Of a stretch of 64,000 bases of DNA, positions 34,148 to 45,600 are shown one piece after another. How positions within the stretch are numbered: position 1 is the first letter of the stretch; the number at the start of each line of letters is the position of its first letter. The DNA is from Klebsormidium nitens (taxonomy: Eukaryota; Streptophyta; Klebsormidiophyceae; Klebsormidiales; Klebsormidiaceae), in contig DF237072.1 of assembly GCA_000708835.1 (NCBI GenBank), positions 121,779 through 185,778 on the forward strand, given 5' to 3'. The position numbers and the translations under genes are program-made. The notes under the pieces were generated by a model. That model did not search any database. It was not told the origin of the DNA and saw only the letters and a program-made list of their open reading frames with translations.

Positions 34148-35844
34148 CAGTTGGCCTCTAACTTGGTCAGAAACCTCGAGGTCATCGTGGCTGCGGAAGT
34201 GGCGTCTTGTGTTTACTTCTCAAATAGCAAAACGTGCCGAGGTGAAATGAGGCAAATATAACTTTATGATGTGGCTTGATGTGCTAAAGAGCTCGCCAGG
34301 AGTACGGTGCTGCGGTGTCGAGCGTTTCCACGCTATACGTGCCATCCGCTCGTTCTTTTTTTCGGACGGTGCCCTGAGTCCTGTCCAACCGTCCGAGGTT
34401 CTAAACCCAAGTTTACCTCGACGTTTCCTTTCGAAGCGGGGAGCTATACTTGAGTTCAGAACCGTAGGGTTATTCGCGCCAAAGCTTGGCATCATACAGC
34501 CCCATCTCTAGTTGCCAAAACTAAGGTCTTAGCTTCTTTCATTCCGGTAGACGAGCTCTGTCCAACTTCAAGGTTGAATCACAGCATCGGCTTTGAAGGT
34601 TCCTTCGCTTTTCTTTGACCCCTTTCCGTCCAAAGGCCTCTTTCGAAAACTTCGCTTTTGTAGGCTCGGCTTCCTTGGACTCGAATGCTGTCCCAGCTCA
34701 CCAGTTAGTGGTGAGGGGGACGAAAGGCGATGATCACTTCAGACGTCAAAACCGGCAGTACGCGCTATAGTCAGGACGATCCCTGGGTGACGCCACATCC
34801 TTGCAGATGCATTTCAGGCGTTTAGCGAGCGTCTTTCTTCCAAAATACCGACCTCTCTTACTTCATCGCCTGCTTCGTATTGCTGATTGGCTGCTACATC
34901 CTTGGGTTTTGTATCAAGCTCGTTGCTTGGGTGTGACACTCAAAAGCCAGTAACTAGCCGAAGGAGACAACTAACTCTAAAGGACCATGCATTTCTTGTG
35001 TGACATTGGCTGCCAGGCGCCTCACATTCTTGGGCATGTGTTTGCGTTTGTCCCCATCTGCTTGGTGCTGCTTGCCGCTATATCCGCCGTGGTACATGCA
35101 TAGTTGCTTACGTTTGCTGTTTGGGCACTGCCCCTTTTCCTCAGCGTATTCCATGTTCGTTTAGTAAGCTTTTTGATAAGGCCAACACACGAGAAAAGGC
35201 AGTACTCCCTGCATTTTAAATCTTCCCAGGCCTGACTCTTACCGTTGTCCAATTTCCCGTGTGATACGAATCACAATTGGTTGCACAGCTTGCAAGACAG
35301 GAATACTCCCGGCGGTTGTCATTGACGCGAAAAGGGCTTGTCGAAAAGGCACTACGACTGTCTCGTAGTTCCAAACCTCTCTTGCCTGTACCTCAAGTTT
35401 TACTAACCGCTTTCAAAGTCATCCTGCTTTCTGCCCTGCTTTCTGGCCCCGCTTTTTGGACAGGACCTTCATTAGAATGCTCGTCTCAAAAATGGAAACC
35501 CTTCCGGATGTAAGGGGTCTACACAGACGATAGTGGGTTGCCTTGCTTCATGGGCGTCCTTCGAGAAAGGTTATTTGAATGAGCTCACAGCAGGCTGCCT
35601 AAACCTGCTTTTCGGGTACGCGATTTCAGAACTCAGCTTGAGCTACGGCGGCCCCAAGAGTACTCAACGAGAGTTTTGAAGCTTTGGTTCCTTTCACAAT
35701 CATCGAACGTGTCGCCCTAAATCAGTGCCGGGCTTCCTTCGTTTTATGTGAGGTCTCGCGGTACTTTTCACTGCAACGTGTGCTATACCCCAAATGTCCC
35801 GATGTTGACGGGAAGTGTTGACCGGCAAAACTGCCGAGGTGTTC

Positions 35845-36075
35845 TTATTCTCTAGGATGGGGTATGCGTTTCCAGAAGACGCGCTCGTATACGAGTGCCT
35901 TTCTAGCGCTGTCACTGCAGAAGGCGGTGATCAGTACCCGAGGCCCTGGCTTCATATTCTTTGCCAGAGATGGGCCCAATTCAAAGTGTTGCGTGAAGCC
36001 CTCTCGTGGAACAACTTGCTCTATGCTGCCGTCCGCACAAGCCGAAGGCGCCTTGCTCTCGAGTGGTAGGGTCAT
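35845..36075 (-). CDS. Possible exon, minus strand, family unknown
   Basis: An open stretch of 76 codons includes SLAKNMKPGPRVLITAFCSD and ends KRIPHPRE before a stop. Composition is protein-like. No family is recognised, and the boundaries are uncertain. Confidence 0.2.
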   Translation of the reverse strand: MTLPLESKAPSACADGSIEQVVPREGFTQHFELGPSLAKNMKPGPRVLITAFCSDSARKALVYERVFWKRIPHPRE

Positions 36076-36566
36076 CGTCTGTTTGAACTGCCTAGCCTAT
36101 CATGCACTATCTCCGGAGAAGTGTGCTCGTGCGTACACGAATCCTCCACGCTTTTGGCGACTTCTTCACTGAGGCGTTCGCTGTCGTTTCCAGAACGGCC
36201 GCGAGGTGAATCTCTCGACTGCTCATCGGGCTTACGATGGAACCTGAGCAACCAATGTAAGGACGGCAACAAAGTGTTCTTATCAAAGGGCACGCTCCTG
36301 CCGAGCGACTCTTTTACTTCCTATCGTCAAATACTTTTTGATAGTCAATCCGCTCTTGATATTTCCATATTTTTCAGGCCCCTGTGCTTGTGCCGATTAG
36401 AATGACAAGCCAATATCTGAGGTACCCAGCTTGTTGAAGTCTCCACCTTTCTCCGCCACATTGACGCGCCCTTATCGTCCAAGGGAATGTTCCTTGTGTT
36501 TCTTGGTGAACCGTACTGAGAGAAGTTGCAATGACCTTTTGGACTGGGTCGCCTGGCCTGACCTTA

Positions 36567-36594
36567 AGCTTGAGCTTGAGCTTGAGCTTGAGCG
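36567..36594. repeat. Hexanucleotide microsatellite
   Basis: Four to five copies of CTTGAG in a row. Nothing else is associated with it. Confidence 0.9.
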
Positions 36595-36854
36595 TGGCTA
36601 GATGTAGAACTTGGAGTGTCCAATTGGGCTAACCTTGCAAGGCTGAGGCGTTTTGAACTTGGAGCAAGGGGCCCAAGTTTAGAGCGAGCTTCCTTGCCTT
36701 CAGATTTGTCACGGACCATTGATCACTATAGAAGCGATGCTCCCAAGCTCAAGACAACCTCGGCGGAAGAAGAATAGCAAGCCCATCACTTCCTTTGATA
36801 CTGCGTTGCGGAGCAGTATCTGACTAATCGTTCCGTTCGTCTTGCATTTGCTAG

Positions 36855-37658
36855 GTGGGCAGCTTGTCACGGTCATCGCCGGTGGTGATGACGTAATCCA
36901 AACGGTTCCGTACTGGACGGACACGCCACGGGAGCCAGCTTCATGCCGCGAGCAGCTTCCGAAGGTGGGCTTTCAGAGCAAGCATTGCATTCTGTGGTTT
37001 TGACGCACAGCCGGTTCCTAAGCCTCCTGGGGAAATCTTGACGAATCTGGTAGTCAACAAATTCCATTTCAGGTTAGACAAGTCTTTTTTTTGTTCGAAA
37101 TCGCAGTGGACACAACCTAATGACAATGCAGATCCTGTGGCACATGAACCACCGTCGACATGTTGGTCACGGAGTTGGTACCGCAGTGCTGAAGGACAAG
37201 TTTGTAACACAGCCAGGGGAACGTTTGCGGCTTTGGAAGCAGGCAGAAGGCGCGTCGGCTCTTTGCTTCATCTTGTTTGCGTGTCTCCTTTCAAATTGGC
37301 CGAAACTGCACTCTCGTTGCAGTCGCTTGGGAGGGTTGAACCTTTCTAACGTACCTATCATGTCCATCTTTTGCTTGATCCTCGCGCCGACTTTGTGCGG
37401 AGTCGCCTTCTTTAGATCGACAAAAGCCGAAAAGATTGCACACAATCTCCTGTTTGTCCGGTGATCATATTGACTTGATTCTTCCTGCGCCGCGTTTGCA
37501 GCAGTATGCTGAAGGTGAGAGGAGTCAAAGAGGTGCGACTTGGCCGTCGCTGGAAGGCCGCTGCAATCCGGCCGGATGCAAGTACCATATACCATGAGAC
37601 TTGGAGTAATGGCATGAAGACCTGGCATCGAACGTACGTCCCTTTGAAACATACGTAG
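36855..37658 (+). CDS. Possible exons of an unrecognised plus-strand gene
   Basis: Three coding-like pieces lie on the plus strand. The first, 36855-36964, is bounded by AG and GTGGGC and reads GQLVTVIAGGDDVIQTVPYW. A second, starting at 37132 after TGCAG in the same phase, reads ILWHMNHRRHVGHGVGTAVL. The third, from about 37502 after a CAG, reads MLKVRGVKEVRLGRRWKAAA, ends KHT and reaches a TAG at about 37658. The donor of the second piece is unclear, so no complete model is offered. No family is recognised. Confidence 0.25.
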
Positions 37659-38103
37659 AGATCTATTGAATCCTTGCTCCGCTCATTCACACTGTTAACA
37701 TAGACGACAGGTTTCCTGTTAAGCCTGGTTCTTGTGGCTGGACGTTTCGTGCTTTCGCATCTGTGGATGTCCCCCGTTCAAACTTCTCGGAATCGCGATC
37801 TTTCTGCAAGGGGCCCAAAGATTTTCTTCAAGGCAATCAGCACATTTGCTGAACACCAGGCCAATGGAAGTTGTTGCTCTGACCTGGGGGTCAGTTCAGT
37901 TCTCTTCTCTTTGGAGGCATGTGGTACGTTTGATCGCGCCATTTGATATCGCCAGATTGGAAATCATGTGTCGCCACCCCTGGAATCGTCTGCTGTATTG
38001 AATCCCCCGACCAGGATCTGGTGATGCATCTGATAACGTAATCTAGCTTCGACTACCCACTAAAGGCGGAAAGCAGAAGTTTTCTCTATATGCGTGCAGA
38101 ACT

Positions 38104-38307
38104 CTAGGTCTGCTCGGTCGGCCAGCTTTCTCTTAACCAGTCCGCCACTTGCTGGCTGGATGAAAAGTGATGGAGCTTTGCTTCTTCTTTAACTTGTTCC
38201 GACAAGAAGGGAGTTGCCACGATGTGTTGAAAAAAGGAAGCGGTCAGATCACCGTTGCTGCCTTGGTAACACTCGCTAATTATCGTTTCCTTTCTCCTTT
38301 TCGGCAT
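38104..38307 (-). CDS. Small unknown protein or terminal exon
   Basis: From an ATG at 38307, 67 codons run to a stop with balanced, soluble-protein composition (MPKRRKETIISEC … VADWLRESWPTEQT). It could be a small gene, or the first exon of a spliced minus-strand gene continuing towards 32 kb, since a possible donor (CAA/GTGGCG) lies near its end. There is no family match from memory. Confidence 0.3.
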   Translation of the reverse strand: MPKRRKETIISECYQGSNGDLTASFFQHIVATPFLSEQVKEEAKLHHFSSSQQVADWLRESWPTEQT

Positions 38308-39617
38308 CAGCTTTGTGGCACATGAATGGAGCAGATTCCGCGTAAGAAAGATGAACGTCCTGTTGCATCCGTTGCTCTGCTATCCCTGATGGTGGCGACT
38401 TTCCAAGACGCGCTCAGCATGAGTGGTCGAGTCCGTTCCGTTCTAGCTTCACGGACCTGCTATGTTCTTGAGGCATACTTTGAGTCTGAGGCTGCTTCTT
38501 GTCAAGCCCTCGGCAGGTAGTTGACTCCCAAGTCGTTCTAGAGGTTTGGGTTCTCGGGTGTTCACCATAAGTCGAGCACGTTATTGCTCGCCTGACGATT
38601 GTTTCCTCGATTCATCTTTGCATACAGTGGCAGTTGTTTCTTTTCTCGGCGGGCGCTTTCACTGCATGCAGTACCGCCTTTTTTTTTCTGAACTGGACTC
38701 GTTGCTTCGAGTCGGATCTACAGCTATGTAGGTTTGCCCGGTTTGAAAACCTCGGTTCTATTGGGCTTGGAGGGTTCAGCTGAGCTGAGTCCAGGTTTCC
38801 GATAGTGGAGCCGGTTAAGGATTACGTACTCCTATCTGCGAAATCTGTCCATCAAGCTAAAGCGGTTTGCAAGTTAAGCAGTTCGCAAATTTGCCGCGAA
38901 CAAACTTTTAGTATTGCCCTGACGGTGATTTGTTTTCAATGTATAGATCCAAGTATGTATCTGGGCCACTTGACCAGTAATTGTGGTGCACAGGTAGAAC
39001 TTGAACTTCTGCAATAAGCTAGTCCCGTAAGTCAGATGACGGTTGAGCACTGGACCTGCCAGTGTCCATGCAACCATAGTTTCTGAGCCTCTGTCCGTTT
39101 GCCCGACCGTCCGGAGCTGTCCGTAAACGGTTGTTACCGGTTTCTCAAGTCATTGTACTGGTTTCAAGCTGCCTTTCACATACTAATACCGGTCGTTTCT
39201 GAAGAGAGCCAACGGACCGGTACGCTTCCCTATCTGAGGTCCAAACTTATTACTTTGGATGACATGACGACATCTACTGCAAGCCGAGTCCGACCGGCCG
39301 GATCCGAAGTTCTCAGGTCCGCAATTCAGCAGTGGTATACCGTGGACACATGGTTGTACATACGAAACTACATTAAAATCATCTGTCTAGACCATGTACA
39401 CAAGATGGTAGGGTAAAAGTCAGCTGAAGAGCTCGCCAAGTCGCTCAAGTGACATCGTGCCTTATCTCCCTTCTCACTTTCCATAAAAAAGTTGGGACGT
39501 ATCACGTTTCAACAGTCTGATTTCCTAATCTGCGCCACAGCTGGAAACATCTCCTACGCAAAACTGAGCTGCTTTTCATTTTGACTCCTCCCTTTTGGTC
39601 CACGTATCAAACTCACC
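38308..39617. other. Intergenic, nothing recognised
   Basis: No convincing coding stretch or repeat was found. The promoter of the secreted beta-propeller-like gene that begins at 39618 should lie at its right end. The bases just before the ATG read CTCACCATGG, a good eukaryotic start context. Confidence 0.5.
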
Positions 39618-42600
39618 ATGGCGGCGCTTCGTGGGTCTGCGGTCTTACTGGCCCTTCTTAGCTGCCTGCTCATTGTTCCCCAGCTGGCGGAGGCGCAGTC
39701 CCAAACCATCACCGTCAGCAAGACTAAGAAGAAGGGCCTCTTCTACGTGTTTGCAGACGGCCAGGTGAGTCAGCACAGATTGGAAGTCGTACTCAGAGTC
39801 AATCTCGGTCATTGGTTGATTCTGGATGCAATGCTAGCGACGAGGACGAGCTTGTTTATTGCGGTGGAAGTCCATGGTATCGCTCTTATTAGGACTTTAT
39901 CACCTGAAGGGTCACCACTGATTAGTTCATTCTGGGTGACTGCTGGTCAAAGTCTTGAGCCCGTTGAAAAGCTAGGGGGCGGTCATGATGGGTCAGCTCT
40001 TTTGACTTCTGCAGGCTTGCTTTGGCCTCTGCAATCGAGCACTCTTGGAAGTGGTGTGTTGTTTCGCTTATTTTCTAGGTCTAGTTCATTGTCTTTTTAA
40101 CTCTTACTGTGGCTAGCATGATCGTTCTGTACGATATCATTCCTGGAAGGACAGGATCAGATTCCAAAATCTGTTGACTGACATCCACCTACCACTCTGC
40201 TCTCAACGTGCGCTAAGTCAAATGGCCAATCTTTCATGAATCTCGGTAGAAAGTAACAAAAAGTCTAGCAACCCTCTCTTTCCTGGTGTGAGGGCATCAA
40301 GGCAGCAGTGGCATCCAGGGTTGAGTGCATCTTCTAATATTGAGAACTTCTGATTGAAGCTGGAGTACCGTGTGCTCGCTCTTTTCCAGTGGTAGACTGG
40401 ACTGCAATGGACACTGGTAGTCAGAGTCGGTAGTTTGATGGCAAGGCCGGAGTCATTAAATGCGTGTGCCCTGACCACGGATGTCTAGAGCCCCATAAAA
40501 CAAGATTTGCACATGCTTGGGAAGGGGCACTTGACTAGCATAATAAAATTGAGCTGACTGGCGCCCAAGATTCCATCAATGTGACTGCGGTCTAGTTGTT
40601 CCCAGTGACAGACTGTTACTAAACCCATCGCCTACTGTGAGCAAAACCAGTTGCTGTGATTATTGACGCCGGCTGTCAACTCTCAACGGTTTCCACAAAC
40701 CGCAGGTTGTGTCTTCAGTCTCCAGATAATGGCAACGGTTGAAGCAGGGTCACTCTTAACCCACACCTTTGGACCCCCCGCCCCCTGGACCAAAGGAAGT
40801 GACTATTTGTGACTCTCTCTTCACACTACAGGGTTGTTTTTCAAACCCTCCAGATTATGGCAGCATTTGGAGCGGGGTCACTTCTAACCCAGCTTGGGTC
40901 ACCACTAACCTACACGTTTGCCCCCCCACAGATCCTGGTTATGGATGCCGTTACGGGCGTCATAGTAAAAGGTGTTGCCAACCCACTCAGTTGCAGAACA
41001 ATGAATATTACTTTCCCCTGCAGACCACATGAGTGTTTCTTTAACCCTCAGGTTATGGCAGGGTCACTTCTTACCCACCCTTTTGCCACTCCACAGACCC
41101 TGGTGATCGACGCCAGTGCGGGCGCCATAGTCAAGACCATTGCCATCCGACGGTTGCAGACACTTTGACATTTCACTGTCCCTACAAACTACACGAGTGT
41201 TTTCTTAAACCCCCAGGTTATGGGCCAGGGTCACTTCTGACCCACCCTTTTGCCCCCCCTGCAGATCCTGGTTATTGACGCAGTCGCGGGCGCCATCGTC
41301 AAGACCATTGCCAACCCCACCGTTCCCTTCCCCAACAATTGCACGGGGACGCCAATGGCGGGTTCGTGGGGGGACTCGGTTTTCGCAAACAACCACATGT
41401 TTTCGGCGTCGTACTACAGAAACGCAACCATCGGTCCTGACGACGGCATTTATGTCATCAACACCCAAACCCAGACTCTGGTGCAGCGAGTTCCCTCTGC
41501 AACGCGGCCCGTTCACGTTTTCTACGTGCCATACTTGGTGAGTGGGTGTGCATGATTTTGTTTAGCTCTTGCTTGCTGAAGGGGTTTTGTGTGGCATCCA
41601 AGTCAGGTCAGATTGGGTTTCGTTCACCAAAGGCCTGGAAAGCTGGGTTCAACCGATTTGGAATAGGTTGCGCTTGATTGAGGGAGCTACACCGGATTGA
41701 CGTTTTTTTCTGGACCTACGAGGGCCTGTTGAGGGACGTGGAAGGCTGGAGGCATCTGGGCTTGAATAGGATAAAGCACGTTCTTTTACAAGGGCCCTTC
41801 ACAGTTGGTGAAGGAGTCCTCACTCAAGAAACCTCCTTTGTATCTGCTTTTAAGCACAGGTTCTGCCGTGGCATTCGATTGATTGACTGCAAATGCTTTG
41901 GGCAGAGTGTAAACAGAGAGAGCTTTGTTATCTGAAGCTGTGATATTGATCCAGTTCTTACTTGTAGCTGGGTCTACTTGGGATTCATTTCGCTCAGTTG
42001 GTCCATGTTTATCGGTATTGACCAGTTGCAAATGTTGAACCCCCTTCCCTAGACAGTACACCCGTCACCTTGTCTTACGAGACAATTGTCCTGGGAAAGG
42101 CGACTCTTACAAGCATGCCTTCCTCTGCTGAAAGAACTTTTTGCGCTTCAAATCTTTCTTGGACCTCCTGTCATTCTGAGAATATTTTGTTGATTGACCT
42201 AATCAGACCCGTCATACCTACCACGCAAAAGAAGCCGTGCTCAGGCAGAAATCAGACACTCTCTGAACGTACCTGGTAACCCGGTGCTTCCATTTCGAAG
42301 ATAGGTCAACTTCGCATAGACAATCTTCACCTTGAGCTTTTAAAGGTGCCCCACATCCATGATCTCAATACTCTTTCTATCCATTTCTCGCAATCGTCGT
42401 CATCTCTTTGTAAAGCCCTTCCAACATGGGAAAAAGTAGCATCATGTATGCTGTTCTTGATTCCCGTCTCACTTGTAAACAACTTCTTGCCTTTGCCCAA
42501 CGAAGCTGAAGTCCAGGAAACTACAACTCTAGGCCAGCAACGTCAAACCATCCGCTTCCAGCCCTGCTCTGGAATTGACACTCACGTTAACGTCATGCTG

Positions 42601-45600
42601 ACATGTGTCCAGGACGAGGTGTGGAGCCACTCCGACGGCACTGCCAACTTTGACGTCATTGATGCGCGCAACTACTCCGCGGTGCACGAGGACGTCATTG
42701 CTCACGTCAACATCAGCGGCCATGGGAAGCTCGTTTTCAACGCTGGTACGCTTATCTCCTCCGAAGTGATGCTGCGTGCGCTATCTAGCTGACTGAGTTC
42801 TTTCCTTTGTTAAGAGGTTCTGAATCTCTTCTGTTTTCCGTGCTCTACCTTCGCGCCCTAACGCCCCCTCACATTCACTGTCTTATCCTTGACCTAATTT
42901 GCAACTTTCCCCCCAGCCTCTGCAATCTTACCAGGTCCACTGAGATTACTGAAGCTTTCAAGAGTCCGTTTTCTTAATGGTCCCAACTTGTTTGAGCCCA
43001 TCTTTGTATGTGTTTAAATGCTTCAGGGGGTGTTCCCGCTGCCCGACAGCCATTGTAGCACTGCCACTTTTAGTTGACTTTGAAAACGAAAACCTCGTTT
43101 TGCTTTTGGCTTGTCATGTTCAATCGTCGCATCTTACTCCCGGGCCTCGTTCCGGCTTGATTCCGATGCAAGCTCCCTCAGACCGGACTTCTGTACCCAT
43201 CTCTTCTTCGTGGAAAGCCACTATCCTGACTGAGCCGTTTCACACCTCCCTACAGCCCTCGACAGCAAGGCCTATGCCTCGAATGTGAACGAGCCCCGTC
43301 GTTCCTTCGCGAAGAAACTCCTGTCCTGACAGAGCCGTTTTGATTATTCCCCGAGCGCCCTACGCTCCTTTGTGGATCTAGGTAAAGGCTGAGCCGACTG
43401 AGCATTTTTCACAGCTTTCAACAGCTCTCGAGAGCAAGGCCTACGCTTGGAATGTGAACGAGCCCACGGTGCTAATTCGTAAGGAAGATTCTGACCTGAC
43501 AGAGCCGGTTCACAACTTCCAACCCTGACGCATATGCTACGCTTTTAAACGAATTGCCGACGCTTCTTTGCGAAAAATCTCTGACCTTACGGAGCCGTTT
43601 CACACCTCCCTACAGCCCTCGACAGCAAGGCCTGCGCTTCGAATGTGAACGAGCCCCCGTCGCTTCGTTGCGGGAGAAAACCCTTTCCTGACAGAGCCGT
43701 TTTAGCCCCCTACGCTAGTTCATGGAAACCGCTGAGCCGACTGAGCATTTTCACACCTCCCTACAGCCCTCGACAGCAAGGCCCACGCTTCCAATGTGAA
43801 CGAGCCTGGGGCGTTCATTCTGGACCTCGAGACCAAGGCCTCCAATGGTCAGCTCAGCTTCGTCAACTTCACCGGGCAGCCGATTTCGGGCGGCCGAGTT
43901 ACAATCTGCCCGGGGACTCACTCGCTGGCTTACTCTAAGGTGAATAACTTAATTTCTTTACCCCCTCTCTTCATCAATCTCCCCCCCTCGTGGTTTTAAT
44001 GGATCTCTTTGAAAAATTTTGCGGGCTGAGTTGAAGTGGATTGGCAAACCAACGATTGGTGCCCGGAACGAAACGATATCCTTAAGTACTTATTTTCGGA
44101 ACCTAGTAACCCGACGCTGATCAAAATATTTCGTTTCTGACTATCTCGGCTGGTTTGGATCAGGAATTTGGCTCCCCAAAGGCCGAGAGCTCCGTCGCAG
44201 TTTTTACGGCGTGTGTCTTATCTCCAAAAAAAGAAAATGCAAAATGTCCGGTATATTTCTAGGCTGACACCCAGGGCAGTCTACCGGTTTTTTCTTCCCA
44301 ACTTCAGACGCCCACAGATTTCTACATCTGCACCTTAGGGGCCGTGATTGACTACTTCTTGTCAAGGTTAACTCCGGCGTGCTCGGGCATCCAACGCAAT
44401 CATGTCAATTGAAAGCCAAACCAGGTCGCCTTTGTATCAGATCTGCTTAACAGGTGCAGTCCAACCGTGTTGCCTACTTGGTGCAATTTCGTTAGGAGAG
44501 CCCAGAAACTCGTCTTCGCTCGTTTAAGCCCTTTCATACAAAGAACGGTCCGCTTAACCCGGCGCTTGATCAGGTCGGACATCTAATGCATCAGTCGTGT
44601 CTTGAGAATCTTAACCAGGTCGGTTGGAAGTGCGGGTCAACCGGCACGCGTATTTTGAGTGCCCTTCCGCCGGGGATCCCCCAAACTCGTCCGATTAATG
44701 TTCTGCGTTAACCTTCCTTTCAGGAAGTTCGATTAACCCGCCCTTAACCAGGTCAAACTCCAACCCTTTGATCAGGCCTTGAGAAACCAATCAGGTTGGT
44801 TAAATGTGCAGGTCAACCGGCACGCCTACTTTGAGTGCACTTCCGTCAGGGACCCCACAAACTCGTCCAACATTCTGCTATACCCGGGGGTTGTCGAGAT
44901 CGATACCGACGACGACACCGTCGTGAACCAGCTGCCCTTCACTGTGAGATCCGGAACGCCCTCCTGATCTAGTTGTTGGATGGGCATTGAACTTGTGACG
45001 CCGGTTCAACCCCCGTTCTGGTTCATCTGAGCGCGACAAATTCGTGACGCCTGCCAGAAGTTGGGTCAAACAAGCTTACGTCGCAGGTTCGTCCGGTGTC
45101 AGCGTCCGTCTAAATGTGTTCTCGACATGTTTCGTATATGTCGGTTGACACTGTTGTCCTGCCTTCACAAGACCCTGACTAAGAGGTCCTCTCCGGTAGA
45201 TCACTGGTCCCAATATCAGAGCACGGTCTGCCGAATCGATTTGAGGAACTGACCTTGAACCAACTCAGTAGATTTTGCAGACCCGATATATGAAGGTATC
45301 CTCCTGCCTCTTCTTGACGCGACTCTGCTCAAGCATACCTGGCCTTTCCTTTCACGTTGCCTCCCGGCAAGAACCATCTCGTTCGATTGGCCTTGCTTTT
45401 CATGCTCGAATTCTAATAGACTTGCTCAATTCATTCTTCCCAAAACTCAAGCTTTCTGTGGATTGATCCGCTCCCACCTAACCGGACCACCTACATCATA
45501 GCACCAGTACATACCTTTCTCATGCGCCGAGGCCAAGTTCTGACGCCTCCTGACTTCGTTGTAGTGCACCCGCTTTCTGATGCTGACTCCTGACTTGCAT

